Below, in pieces: positions 24,587 to 36,510 of a stretch of 64,000 nt of DNA. Source of the DNA: Atrina japonica (lineage: Eukaryota > Mollusca > Bivalvia > Pterioida > Pinnidae); contig BROG01000072.1 of the NCBI GenBank assembly GCA_030159075.1, positions 1,632,001-1,696,000 on the forward strand. The letters run 5' to 3'. Position 1 is the first letter of the stretch. The number at the start of each line of letters is the position of its first letter. The position numbers and the translations under genes were made by a program. The notes under the pieces are model-generated. The model worked only from the letters and a program-made list of their open reading frames with translations. It had not been told where the DNA came from and did not search any database.

Positions 24587-25055
24587 TGGTCCCAGGGCTT
24601 TTGCTGACAGTGTGCAGGTCTGGGTGGCTAGTGACCTCAGGTGATGGAGAAGGTCAAGCCTGTTGATCTATCTGTCCTAGAGTTTGTTTACAGTCAGATG
24701 ATTAAAGATAAGATAAAGTAGCCAACTGTTCAGTTGATGTATTGAATACTTCATCATTTGGGTTCATTTAACTGTTGAAATATTTGTGGTTAACAATAGT
24801 GCAAATGCATTTGTATGTACTATGTGTTTAAAATGATTGGATGTACTGGTACACGCATATGCATAAACTTTTAAAGTTTAAGAACTTTGAATACCATTTC
24901 ATTTATGAAGTCTGTACAATGTAGCACTTTCCCCTTTATGACACTATATTGTACATGCAGTGAATTTAGTTGTGGTATGTCCCAGAAAGTATTTTTTTAG
25001 CTGTATGTTGATATGTTCTGTTTAAGATAATGGTTCAGATATTTATATCTAAAAG

Positions 25056-25257
25056 CAGAGTGGAACCTTGCTATTAAGACCACCTAACTGGCCGACTCAA
25101 AGTAGCCTGTTTAGCAAGGTAATCTGTTAAGTGAGGATCTAAACATATTTAATACTGGTATTAATGATTAAAATTTTCTCAACAGACTAAATATTTATTG
25201 TCTTAAGTGTGAAGTGGTCTCCTAGCCGAGGTGTTCTTTAGGCAAGGTTTCACTGTA
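25056..25257 (+). mobile_element. MITE, family C (copy C1, simple form)
   Basis: Left end CAGAGTGGAACCTTGCTATT, then AAGACCACCTAACTGG. Right end GTTCTTTAGGCAAGGTTTCA then CTGTA. The terminal inverted repeat is therefore roughly CAGTGGAACCTTGCT. This copy has no family B insert, unlike C2 and C3. Confidence 0.7.
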
Positions 25258-25653
25258 TGTGCCATGGCCACTACCGGTATTTGTTTTGATTCATGTCAAA
25301 AAGATATGACTTTCATGCCTTATGGGGAGCATTAAAAGAAAAACAGTGACAATCACTATTTGTGTGTAAACTGCTTGTATAATCCTACATTGTAATTCAA
25401 AATACTTAAGTTCAAGAGGGCTTAAATAAAATGCTGAAAATTCTTAAATATGATGGGTTGAGAGTTCCAAATTGAGTCAAATTTTCAGACTTTTAAAGTC
25501 ATCTCAAAGTTTTATCGTGCATGGCTGGCAGGACCCCGACCTTTGGCATGTAAGCCAGTAAGGACATTGTACATTGTACACAATCTAATTAAAAATGATC
25601 TCTTGTCATTCTTGTTTTCTGATATGTTGCATAGATAATCTAACACAATCTGT

Positions 25654-25999
25654 TATGGGGTCACATGCAAATTTCTTTGTAGGTGTGTCATTTCAACCAA
25701 TGAAAATGCAACTTACTTGATCTTGTAAGTTAGCTAATAGCAACGATATGTTAACATTTTTAACATTATAAACAACACTGAACACACAAAATCTGGAGTA
25801 GAGAATTCTTTTGATAATCTTGGATAGGATCGTATCACTAAAGATATTCCGATTCTGAATTATGCAGACTGATAATTTCTTTATTACAAAATAAATTGCA
25901 TATCTTTGCCATTTGATAAACTTACACAATTGCATAAATTGCATTTTCATCCATTGAAAATGACACACCTACGAGTGGTCATTTGCACCTTACCCCATA
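25654..25999. mobile_element. Element with about 55-bp terminal inverted repeats
   Basis: The core inverted repeat is GTAGGTGTGTCATTTCAACC (25679 onward), matched by GAAAATGACACACCTAC (ending 25972). The similarity extends outward through TATGGGGTCACATGCAAA on the left and TTTGCACCTTACCCCATA on the right. About 345 bp in total, AT-rich centre, no recognised protein. The minus-strand open frame 25693-25968 runs through it and is probably incidental. Confidence 0.75.
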
Positions 26000-26579
26000 G
26001 CAAACTGTGCTAGATCCCCTGTGCACTAAACATGTACATGTAGGAAACAGAAGCAGTGTGAGAATTTATTTATTGAAATTAAATTGGTGTATACAAAGCA
26101 ATGAACTAGTTAAACACTCAATGAAATATACATTCTCACACATTTTGTAAATTGTGTTTGTTCATCACTTTATTTTATCCACACGTATAAGAACTGTATG
26201 TTTTATACTCAAGTCATAGCCAAGAATGATACACTAAGTAAGATTTTTGAAACCCACCGATACTTTACCTAGTAATTCATAATATTTGATTGCCGACATT
26301 GGCAACATTCTGCATTATCAATTGACAGCATGCGATATTCAAGTAAGGATAATTTGACATATTTTAATGTAGTGTTTATAGGTTTCAATCAACATTAGTG
26401 TAATTGGTGTGATTGATGCATATTTAATACTTTTCTTTTATGTTGGTATCCACAGGACATTTGGCCTGACAGAATGCCAAAGGAAAATAAAGATATAGTG
26501 AAATGATGAACCAAAGTCTTGTATAAATTATTTTTAAAATAAAACCTTTTTACAGAAATTTTTATCCAGGCTTTCAAAA

Positions 26580-26941
26580 TACAGTGGATCCTTGCTTAAA
26601 GACCACCCTGCTTAGGAGACCACTTCACATTTCAGACCATAAATTTTGAGTGTCATAATAAATACTCAAATACAGTGAAACCTGTATATAGGGGTCACCC
26701 AAGGGACAAGAGAATATTTACCTTTATGTGCAGGTGACCCTTATACACAGGTTTCATTTAATTGAAGTATGCAGTCAAAGGACCTGGAAAATGGCCTTTT
26801 AAAAAACAGGTAATCCTTATATAGAGGTGGCAACTATAGCAGGTTTTACTGTATATACAGAACCTCACATAAGACCACCTTACTAATGAGACCACTTTGA
26901 GTCAGTCAGAAAGGTGGTTTTGATAGCAAGGTTCCACTGTA
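26580..26941 (+). mobile_element. MITE, family C containing a family B insert (copy C2)
   Basis: Outer ends TACAGTGGATCCTTGCTTAA and AGCAAGGTTCCACTGTA are inverted repeats. Internal family C words are AAGACCACCCTGCTTAGGAG and GAGACCACTTTGAGTCAGTC. The family B element at 26671-26853 sits inside. Confidence 0.8.
26671..26853 (+). mobile_element. MITE, family B (copy B1)
   Basis: 183 bp. Terminal inverted repeats TACAGTGAAACCTG and CAGGTTTTACTGTA differ at one position. The body includes TATAGGGGTCACCCAAGGGA, CCTTTATGTGCAGGTGACCC, GAAGTATGCAGTCAAAGGAC and TATATAGAGGTGGC. It lies inside family C copy C2 and is possibly flanked by a TA duplication. Confidence 0.85.
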
Positions 26942-27275
26942 CTGATACATGTATTTGAAAATAAGAAATGATCTTTTTCCAATTAATGGAGTTTGATATT
27001 GAATTAGAAAGGTAGTGTTCCGTGGTAGGACCATTTGAACAAAGAACTTGTATGCAAGACTGCTACTATTCTGATCAGGCGCTCACAAGAATAATGCTTG
27101 TAGTAATTGATAGGATAATGCCTTTCCCATTATATTTTCAAATTTATTCTAAATTAAATCCTTCAAAATATTTTATATTTTCAAAGATGAACATGGGCCT
27201 AAAGTTATGTTAGAACCCACAGGTAATTGTCCTTCATGTCAAGGCATTTTGATGACCAATGTGTTTTGGTCAAAT

Positions 27276-27363
27276 TAACTCATCAACCCCTAAAATCATG
27301 GACTCTGCTGTAAATCAATGACTTAGACCAGTCCAAAAATGTCTTTAGGGGTAAATGGGATAA
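27276..27363 (+). mobile_element. Miniature element, family D (copy D2)
   Basis: Starts TTAACTCATCAACCCCTAAA, contains TCAATGACTTAGACCAGTCC and ends TCTTTAGGGGTAAATGGGAT. It is separated by about 45 bp from an inverted copy (D3). Confidence 0.75.
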
Positions 27364-27407
27364 AAGCCCCAATTACAAAATAATTTTACAAGTTGAGGGT
27401 TTCATTC

Positions 27408-27498
27408 TTAACTCATTCACCCCTAAAGATACATTTAAACTGGTCTAAGTCATTAATATACAGAAGAGTCCATTGCTTTTCAGGGGATGATGAGTTAA
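27408..27498 (-). mobile_element. Miniature element, family D (copy D3, inverted)
   Basis: Starts TTAACTCATTCACCCCTAAA and ends TTTTCAGGGGATGATGAGTT then AA. TTAA is present at both outer ends. Together with D2 it forms an inverted pair able to fold into a hairpin of about 90 bp. Confidence 0.8.
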
Positions 27499-27890
27499 CA
27501 GCTTGAGATAAAGGAAACTCTACTCTTCACAACCTGTCAGTTTTGTTACTTCCACAAGGAGATTGACTTTACATTTTATATGCCAAGCTTCCATTTCACT
27601 CAGGTTCCAATAGAGAGAGATGTATCTAGAATATCGGAGTGAATGCACTTTTAAAACATCAGTTTTATAGCCAAATTCTTACTGACAGCAGACTGCATTT
27701 TTTGTTTTAATCATTTCCGATTTAAAGTTTGAAAGATTGTGCTGATATTAATACTGTTGTGTCTTGCGCCATTACGCTGCAAATAAACTTGCACAACATA
27801 TTGCCATTTGACTTTAATAAGTCCAAAAAAGCAAAAACAAACATACGATAGATGTTTATGTAACTATAAAAGTTTTGGAGTTACGTCTGA

Positions 27891-28121
27891 TTACTTTAAG
27901 TCTGCGAGTTCTGTACTCCGAAGCCCATTTGACGTATGCTGACAATGGGTTTCGTAAACGTTGCTAATGTAGTTTTGTTGTATTGGCACTTGAACGAACA
28001 AATTATCACAAGATGCAGACACAGGTAGCCGAATTATTTGGATGCTTTCTGCCGAGTCTTCTGCAGTAGCAGAGTGATGTACATTCATTTGTATTGAACA
28101 AAACATTTTATGTTGATACAA
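27891..28121 (-). other. Coding-like open frame of unknown identity
   Basis: A 76-codon minus-strand frame in a CpG-enriched, low-repeat island (about 27850-28230) inside intron 2. The peptide has a balanced, protein-like composition (contains SATAEDSAESIQIIRLPVSA and STELADLK) but no domain I recognise. It may be a relic exon, a conserved regulatory element that happens to be open, or chance. Confidence 0.2.
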
Positions 28122-28854
28122 AGAATTTCATGGTTTACAATCCAGTTAAAAAATTACGCATAATTCGTTCACAGTACGCTATAACGAGGGTGCTTATGAC
28201 AGCCTGATGGATTTCACTAATTTGAGTCGGGATTTTTTTGTACATGTTTTGATCTAATATAGAATAGAGTGCAGGTGATCAATCTAAATTTAGCTTAACA
28301 ATATGACATTGATGTGTGGAAATAGATTAAGGAAAGTGATTTAATTTCTCTGTTTTTTATCTGCTGTTGAAATATCACTAATGTCAAAGAAATATTTCTC
28401 ATTTGGATTGCTCAAGTACATTATTGTATTTCAGTTCCTTGTAGTTTGTTTGTGATTACAGATTTTTGTGACCTGTAATAGATTTTTTATCATGACCATC
28501 ATATGTATCACGCAATGTCATTACAGTGAACCCTCTCTTATAGACAACCTTCCTTTAAGGGGCATTAGCTGTGTTTACAAAAAAAAAATATTTTGATTTT
28601 TTCTACTTTTGCTTGCTATACAATATCAAATAACACCTATATACATCCATGGAAATCTTACATTCGTATGAAAATAAGGTCAGATCTAGTGTGGTATTCA
28701 TATGTAAAAAGTAAGGTTGAGTTAATAATTTGCAGTTGAAAAAGTGACAAACCTGGGTTTTGCAAACAATTTTCACAAAATATATAGGAAGTTAAGAATT
28801 TGTATGCCTGTGTATATCTCTTTTTTGTTATTGTTTATCAATCTAAGTAGTAAA

Positions 28855-29772
28855 ACAGGAGATATCATTAAAAAACAGCTAATGTCCCTCTAAGAGACTA
28901 CATTGCACAAAACAGGAGAGATCATTAAAAAAACAGCTAATGTTCCTCTAAGAGACCACATTGCACAAAACAGGAGAGATCATTAAAAAAACAGCTAATG
29001 TTCCTCTAAGAGACCACATTGCACAAAACAGGAGAGATCATTAAAAAACAGCTAATGTTCCTCTAAGAGACTACATTGCACAAAACAGGAGAGATCATTA
29101 AAAAACAGCTAATGTTCCTCTAAGAGACTACATTGCACAAAACAGGAGAGATCATTAAAAAACAGCTAATGTTCCTCTAAGAGACTAAGCACAAAACAGG
29201 AGAGATCATTAAAAAAACAGCTAATGTTCCTCTAAGAGACTACATTGCACAAAACAGGAGAGATCATTAAAAAACAGCTAATGTTCCTCTAAGAGACCAC
29301 ATTGCACAAAACAGGAGAGATCATTAAAAAACACAGCTAATGTTCCTCTAAGAGACTACATTGCACAAAACAGGAGAGATCATTAAAAAACACAGCTAAT
29401 GTTCCTCTAAGAGACTACATTGCACAAAACAGGAGAGATCATTAAAAAACAGCTAATGTTCCTCTAAGAGACCACATTGCACAAAACAGGAGAGATCATT
29501 AAAAAACACAGCTAATGTTCCTCTAAGAGACTACATTGCACAAAACAGGAGAGATCATTAAAAAACACAGCTAATGTTCCTCTAAGAGACTCATTGCACA
29601 AAACAGAGAGATCATTAAAAAACAGCTAATGTTCCTCTAAGAGACTACATTGCACAAAACAGGAGAGATCATTAAAAAACACAGCTAATGTTCCTCTAAG
29701 AGACTACATTGCACAAAACAGGAGAGATCATTAAAAAACACAGCTAATGTCCCTTTAAGAGACCACATTGCA
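28855..29772. repeat. 57-59-bp tandem array, about 16 copies
   Basis: The unit runs ACAGGAGAGATCATTAAAAA, then ACAGCTAATGTTCCTCTAAG, then AGACTACATTGCACAAA. Sixteen CAGCTAATG occurrences were counted. Units differ mainly by an AC insertion (AACAGC versus AACACAGC), A-run length and a TACATT/CCACATT swap. High similarity between units implies recent expansion or homogenisation. Confidence 0.95.
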
Positions 29773-29793
29773 TTTAAGACCTAAATTATTCCG

Positions 29794-29930
29794 TACAGTG
29801 AAACCTGTATATTGGGGCCACCCAATGAACCAGAAGATATTGACCTTTATGTGCGGGTGACCCTTATACACAGGTTTAATTTAGTTGAAGTATGCAGTCA
29901 AGGTACTTGAAAAAACTGGCCTTTATAAAC
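29794..29930 (+). mobile_element. MITE, family B (copy B2, 3' truncated)
   Basis: Starts TACAGTGAAACCTGTATATT, continues GGGGCCACCCAATGAACCAG, CCTTTATGTGCGGGTGACCC and GAAGTATGCAGTCAAGGTAC, and is lost after CCTTTATAAACA before the right terminal repeat. It is inside family C copy C3 at about the same relative place as B1 in C2. Confidence 0.75.
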
Positions 29931-30405
29931 ATAAATACATGATAAATATTAAAAAGGTCCAATCCCTCTCTTAAGAGACGTCCTTGCCAATCGGACCACT
30001 TAGAATCAGTCAGGTGGTCTTTTTAGCAAGGTTCCACTATACATGTAGATACAGCAGTTTTGAACATTATGGTAACCTAATCCTGTTTTGCTTCCTTTGG
30101 TCCAGCATTTTCTTTATTTCTGTCTGTGGGTGTTAGGGGGAGGGATGGTGTGAAAAATAGAGATAGAAATAGGGAAAACATTTTGGTACAATAATTATAT
30201 GTAATTCAATCTAGTCTGTAATTGAAATTTTCTATATAATTGATTCTTCTAGAAATATAGTCAAATAAAAAAAAATGAAATATGTATCATTTATCAAGTT
30301 TTTTGTTTCACATAAAAAGTAATTTTTTATGCATCCACTTTGTTACTCAAATAGAACCCCATTTGTTATCTGACATCCATCATATCTGACATTTTATCTA
30401 GCTTA

Positions 30406-30408
<3 letters not shown>

Positions 30409-30452
<44 letters not shown>

Positions 30453-30462
30453 ATGTGTGTGT
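30409..30462. repeat. (AT)n-(GT)n microsatellite
   Basis: An uninterrupted AT run of about 36 bp passes into GTATGTGTATGTGTGTGT. Confidence 0.95.
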
Positions 30463-31164
30463 AATCTTATCATGTCTTATCTTATAGTTTCTTATATGTT
30501 ACTTTGGAAATATAATCTCTCATTATCTTGATATATTCTCAACCTTATCTTGCATGCTCTAAATTATCTTGTTTGGTGTATCTCTCATGTTATCTTGTAT
30601 ATTTTGTCTCATATGTGTTATATACATTGTATGCTTATTAAAGAAATATTTAAGCCCGGAAATTACTTCCACTGATATCAAACTGATACACTGTATGCAA
30701 TGTTTTTCAGGAAGTATTGTGTGAAATATCGTAGAAATATTCATTGTAGCCATTCTATTATAGTTTAACTGTCACCTCTGATTTCGCAGTCACTTGTTTA
30801 TAGCAACATAACTTCAGACTTCCAGCACCAGACAAATCTGTTTATATTTATCTTTAATTTGATGAATAACCACAAGGAGAATTTTTTTTACATATTTTTT
30901 CTTAATTGACATTAATATTTTTGAAGTTGTTTCACAGTTATAAAGGGTATCCTGACTTATTTCCAGTCACTATGGTTCCAAACCTCATGTGACTCTATAC
31001 ATGATTACATAGGAAAGTTTACCTGATTACTTGCTTGGTGGTCATTGGTCACTTCCAATGGCAACTCTGAAACCCAATTTTTTTCTCCACTTAAAAGTGG
31101 CTGCTTACATGTAGATGAAATATTAATTGAGAATGACATTAAAAAAAGTGGAGCAGAACTTTTA

Positions 31165-31850
31165 ATTTTAACCTACATGTAAATACATTTTTTTTTATTT
31201 TAACCTACATGTAAATACATTTTTTTTTATTTTAACCTACGTGTAAATACATTTTTTTTTATTTTAACCTACGTGTAAATACATTTTTTTTTTATATTAA
31301 CCTACATGTAAGTACATTTTTTTTTTATTTTAACCTACATGTAAGTACATATTTTTTTTATTTTAACCTATGTATAAGTACATTTATTTTACTTTAACCT
31401 TTGTGTAAGTACATTTTTTTTTTAAATTTTAACCAACATGTGACTCAGTGAGTACATTTTTTGTTTTAACTAACATTTGTAAGATTATCACTTTTGGCGG
31501 ATGTTATTTGGCGAAATTATGGCCCCTTGATTAACAAAAAATATGTCAACAGCATGAAAATTACATGTTTCAACCTAATTTCAAAAGAGTTTACCTACAT
31601 TTGTACAATATAATTGTCCCTTTATGAAAGGGGAAAACGTGGGATATAAATTTTAGGAATTAGCTTGTTTTCATTTTAACCTACATGTAAGTACATTTTT
31701 TTTACCCTACATGTAAGCACATTTTTTTGTTAATTTTAACCTACATGTAGGTAGATTTTTTTATTTTAACCTACATATAAATACGTTATTTTTATTTTAA
31801 CCTACATATAAATACGTTATTTTTACTTTAACTTACAGGTAAGTACATGT
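31165..31850. repeat. T-rich tandem repeat, about 32-33 bp, in two blocks
   Basis: The unit is TTTTAACCTACATGTAAATA followed by CATTTTTTTTTA. About nine copies lie at 31165-31450 and about six at 31672-31850. Roughly 220 bp of unrelated sequence separates the blocks, a later insertion or a lost segment of array. Confidence 0.9.
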
Positions 31851-34052
31851 GTATCTACTACATATGCCAAAAGCTACATATACGGGTACTTTTGTGTTTT
31901 GTCATAAAATGTTTATTAAATCTTCCATGTGTGAATTTTCTGAGAAAGCAGCATAAATTGAAAATATTTTCATGTATTCAGAAGTATTCTTGTCAAACAT
32001 TTCAATTAAATCAAAAAGTCAAAATATAATTTTTAATTGGAACAAATTTTTTAAATCATTGAGTGTACAAATGTATGTGTTTGTACATGTATAACTTCTT
32101 GTGTGGTTGAAAAAAATGAAAATGTAATTATTGCAGTTCACTTACTTCTCTAGATAGGAAGAAAGGAAAATAATTATGCTCAAACTCACTATAACGTGTA
32201 ACGTGTTACATACATCGCAGTAGACTTGTAGTTATGACTATTTCGGCTGATTATCGTGTTTCACATTCAATGATTTATCTATGATCATCAAACGTTATTG
32301 TGTAGACAAGTTTTGATTTCTGTGATTAGAACACCGCATATTTATGTCATTTTTTAATCACAAACAAAGAGCTCAATCACTCTTAACCTTCGACCTTTCA
32401 AAAGTTAGCAATCATTTATCTCAAGTTTCACCAATTATTGAAAATAAAAATTACTTATACCGTACTTCGGTTTGATTGACATATTGGGTTTTCTTTCCTC
32501 TATTGATATAGATATTTAAAATTTTTCTTTTCTTTTTATTCTAAACGTAAGAGAACAGCTCAAGAGAGATTGTAATCATTATATTCATTCCAGATTCTAA
32601 CGTTTACATACCATACTTTTTTTTCATAAACTGCTCATAACATGTTTAGCATGACTTGCGGTAAATATTTTTACCATCATGCATAATTTAACAAAGCCAC
32701 ATAAAAAAGATTTTGATCTTAAAATTTAGATTTAATCTCACGCAGGCTTCCTACATTTTTGTGAAATTTTGTGAAAAAGAAGTAAAAAATCAAAGGTAAA
32801 AATGCTACATAGTACAAGGGTTAAATCGCCTCAGTCAGGTCTTAATAAACATCAAAAAGTTTAAGTAAAGGTGCAACTTCCTTTGTCCTCTCAAGGTGTT
32901 AAAAGGTCGAGAGGGGTTACAAAGATGAGATGCGAAAATAAACAGATAAGTGATACAATATATAACAGTTCTACAACCCAAAGTCACAAATTTACTCAAT
33001 ACTCGAGCTCAACTAACATTTCTTTTTTGTGATTTTAAGATGAAAACAAACATAATTCATACGGCAACTGGACGTATTTGTATACCGGTAATATATATTG
33101 CATGTGTAAATAATAATTAAGATGATTGCTAATTCAAATAAAATTTGAGAAACATCTAGAAATAGTCTTGTATTAGAGTATACTTAAATTTTTAGAACTG
33201 TACTTGAGTTATTTTTCTTTTTCATTCAAATCACAAATTGTTCCCAATGTTTCTTATGTATATGTCTTAGAATAAAAAAGATAAGACTTTGATTCCTACA
33301 TAAATAACATAAAGTTTACAAGATCAACATGTATCAGAATTCTTGCATTTTCGTTTGCTAGAAAAGTGAAATTGAAAAAACGAGCAACTACAGTAATCTG
33401 AGGAGATAATAAAAAATATATGATAGGATGCTTTCATTGACCCAAATTTGTCTTGACCCAATTTGGGAGTTTGATATTTATTACACACTTTTTATTTTTA
33501 GCTTTTTAATTACATGTAGAAATCATATATTTTATTGTAGCAATATTGCTTTTTCTGTCAGTGTATCTGATTTTGAGTTACAATTTGTGATGTATTTATA
33601 CAACAGAATACTGAATTAGAAAAAAAAAACATAAAAAGAGGAGACAATTTGAAATAGATTAGTAAAAAATGACATGACTCAAGGCAAAGATCACAACAGA
33701 TTTACACTTTATCTATTACATTGTGATTTTTTTGCGTTTTTCACTGGTACAAGATTCTTGGTAGGAAAATGTTAACGATGTGGAGGGCAGATTAAACATA
33801 GCTGACATGAGTATGCAGATTTTGACACAATAAGAACTTCTGCTTTCAGGAGATAATTCCCAAGCCATTGTTTGATACATGTTCGCCAAGTTTTAGTACA
33901 TAGATCATTGCGGTACAATATAATTAGCAAGAACTTGTACAAAACTGGCACATGGATTTTGATGTCTCTAAACTTTTACAGTCAAACCTGTGCTAAACAT
34001 GATCTATTTCAGGTTTACAGTTATAGATATTTGTTTCAATTTTGGTTTGTGA

Positions 34053-34215
34053 GAATACCCGGGAAGAGACCACCAGCCTTCCACAAGTAAACCAGCAAAC
34101 TTTCTTTCAAAAATCAGTTTAGGTTCCAGTGGGGCAGGAACCTGCACTGACCAGAAGTGAGAGACTTCATGGTTCAAAACACGATGCTATAACCACTCGG
34201 CCGCAGAACCCCTCC
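34053..34215 (-). mobile_element. tRNA-derived SINE, family S1 (minus strand, 3' truncated)
   Basis: Read on the minus strand: GGTTCTGCGGCCGAGTGGTT (A box), TGAAGTCTCTCACTTCTGGT, then a family S1 body GAAAGTTTGCTGGTTTACTT, GTGGAAGGCTGGTGGTCTCT and CCCGGGTATTCTCAC, where it stops. Head and first half of the body are well preserved. Confidence 0.85.
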
Positions 34216-34863
34216 TCCGTCCCTAACACCATAACTTTGTGACCTTTTGAAAACAAAGATATTTGGTAACTTGTACTTCTATAATCTATCAGAATTATCT
34301 CTGCTCTGATGTTGTTTCATTGAAAATCTTGTATAGTTATTGAGCAATTTATTAATATCATCAAATAATTAACAATCAAAGGCCAACTAAATAAAAGCAG
34401 CTGGAAAACATAACAGGCTTGTTGAAATGTCTGTTCCCAAGTTTATATTGATATATGACATATCATTATCATCATATTAATAAAAGCGTGTCAGAGGGCA
34501 GCACCGTAAGCATCCGTTATCAATTTATCTTTCAACACTTGCGGAGGATAAAGTCAGGGTTTTATATTAGTTTATATTGACATTGTAAGTAAATATCAAA
34601 TTGATAATCTGAAACCGACATTGTTACATTGGTTATGCGGTGGTCTGTGAATGTGTTCAATTATGAGATAAATAATTTACATGTGCATAAAGGGAGAAGA
34701 CAGATTTCTAATCAGTTTCACTGATGTAGTAATAGTTTTGAATTATCTTTTAGAGTACAAACTGTTCTAAATTAACAAGATCAGATCGCATTCTGTAATT
34801 TTGTGTCCCCTGAAGATAAAGAGCTCCTCAATACAATGGCTACTTTATAAAGCCGTAAATCTA

Positions 34864-35100
34864 GAGGGGTTCCATGGCTGAGTGGTTAGAGCATAGCGCT
34901 TTGAAGCATGAAGTCTCACTTCTGGTCTACGGGTTTGAACCCCACTGGAACCTAAGCTGATTTTTTGGATAAAGTATGTACCTGGAGATGGCCGGAGGTG
35001 TTTTTCCCCGGAGTACATTGTAACCCTTCCCTTCTTCACCACTAAAAGCTGTCGGCCCCTGCTAAGCTGAAAATCAATTAAGTGTACCATAATGCAAACT
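34864..35100 (+). mobile_element. tRNA-derived SINE, family S1 (best-preserved head)
   Basis: The head 34868-34952 still folds as a class II (Ser/Leu-like, 85-nt) tRNA. GGTTCCA at the 5' end pairs perfectly with TGGAACC at the 3' end, with A box TGGCTGAGTGGTTAGAGC and B box GGGTTTGAACC. It continues directly into the S1 body (TAAGCTGATTTTTTGGATAA, GGAGATGGCCGGAGG, GTACATTGTAACCC, GCTAAGCTGAAAATC), so it is a SINE and not an independent tRNA gene. Confidence 0.85.
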
Positions 35101-35210
35101 TTTAACAACAAATCAAAAACTAACAAAAGGAACATACAACACATAAATTTCATGCAACATGTGATGTCATCACATTCAAACTGTAAAGAAATTTTTCGGC
35201 CCACTTTAAA

Positions 35211-35412
35211 TTTTCATCATTTTAACCCTTACATGTAGATTAGAGGTCGAATTTGAAATGAAAGTGAATATTTCAGGCTAGATAATTGAAGCACAAACGT
35301 CATGCCGTTCATGACACATTGGTAATTTAGGGTCAATTTAAGACATGGGGAATATGTCTTCTATCATAAAAGGGCAAAAATAACCAGGGCAAAAATTTCA
35401 GGGAATACAGTA
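35211..35412 (-). mobile_element. MITE-like element, family E (copy E4)
   Basis: In reverse orientation: GTAATTTAGGGTCAATTTAA, GACATGGGGAATATGTCTT, AAAGGGCAAAAATAACCAG, ending in CAGGGAATACAGTA, matching the family E right-to-left order seen in E1. Confidence 0.6.
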
Positions 35413-36340
35413 CTTGTATATATGTAAGTGAAAACATCTTTACTGGATATTTAGATACACACATGTTATATTTATAACTCCATATTGCATGATATACAGT
35501 TTTATAAAAATCTTCACAAGAAATTCCCTGTGTGTGTTACAGATTAAATATGCATAATATTCCATTACAGCCTTTTTGAGATGTATTATTTGTATGAACA
35601 CTACTTAAAAATGCATATGATATGCTTAAGTGTATAAAAGTGATATGACTTGAAACTCTTTATCAAATAACATACATTGTACCGAACAATTAATATGAAA
35701 ATTACAGGATCCGTGTATATAGGTCAGACATATATACCGTATATATGTCACAGTGAATTCAAATTCAAACACTTGAGTTTTTTGAAAAGTTCAACCAGCA
35801 GATGAAAGACTCGTCACCTGAGCAATATATCTTAACAAATCGTTTGTTGATGACATGATCTTACAGTCTTGTCATAAACGTTACAGGGAAATATTTGCAG
35901 TTTTAGCTTAAATTCAGTTGTGATGTTGGTTTTCTTGTTTTTGTAGTATAGGCTCGATTACTATTTACAGTTTATTTCATAAAAATCTCCAGCATGATCA
36001 TGACAAGGGTTTGAATCACTGGTAACTAACTCCACCATTTCATCACAACGTTTTAATCATTCTTTTTCCTGCTTTTATCATTGTTTTACATCCTTTCAGG
36101 AACTTTTATCTTTCATGGAAACATGGCCGGTTATAAGCAGTGCCACAAATTTTGTCCAATGCTATTGACTAATGCTGACACAGTGAGTGTTTGTAAATAT
36201 GCCTTGCCTGCTATGAAATAACCATTGTCAGTGCGTTGATTTACAGTTTGACCTGAAGAACAATGATTATCACTACTTATGCTTTTAGCGATGAGTAAAC
36301 TGTCTTAACCTTTTCTATATATGTCTTCAGTTTGACCTGG

Positions 36341-36510
36341 TACAGTGAAAACTATCTTGAGAAACCACCTCTTCTGTCACTAAAATGTGGTCTCTCAAGA
36401 CACATTGTCTCTCTCACGAGAGGTTTAACCTAAGGGATGACTTCACTAAGTGGTTTTCAGAGTGTGGCCTCATAAGACAGGTGGTCTTTCCAAGACAGGT
36501 GTTATGGTAC
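36341..36510 (+). mobile_element. MITE, family A (copy A2)
   Basis: Left end TACAGTGAAAACTATCTTGA then GAAACCACCT. Internal words are ACTAAAATGTGGTCTCTCAA and AGTGGTTTTCAGAGTGTGGC. Right end GGTCTTTCCAAGACAGGTGT then TATGGTA. About 170 bp with recognisable inverted ends. Confidence 0.75.

Larger units (their letters stand above)
28522..30041 (+). mobile_element. MITE, family C, internally expanded, with family B insert (copy C3)
   Basis: Left end TACAGTGAACCCTCTCTTAT. Right end TTTTTAGCAAGGTTCCACTA. Between them lie unique sequence, a 57-59-bp tandem array (28855-29772) and a family B copy (from 29794). A family C word, CTAAGAGACCACATTGCA, is part of every array unit, so the array arose from this element. 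GGCATTAGCTGTGTTT (about 28561-28576) is inverted relative to the array word AAACACAGCTAATGTCC. Confidence 0.7.

Noticed and set aside
28855..29772. CRISPR-like repeat array
   Set aside because: Units are head-to-tail with no unique spacers and the context is an animal intron; it is an ordinary tandem array.
34868..34952. Independent functional tRNA-Ser or tRNA-Leu gene
   Set aside because: Although the acceptor stem is intact, the T-arm stem has mismatches and the sequence continues into the SINE body shared with seven other loci.
34845..35204. 119-codon minus-strand frame
   Set aside because: It runs antisense through an S1 SINE including its tRNA-like head; not a gene.
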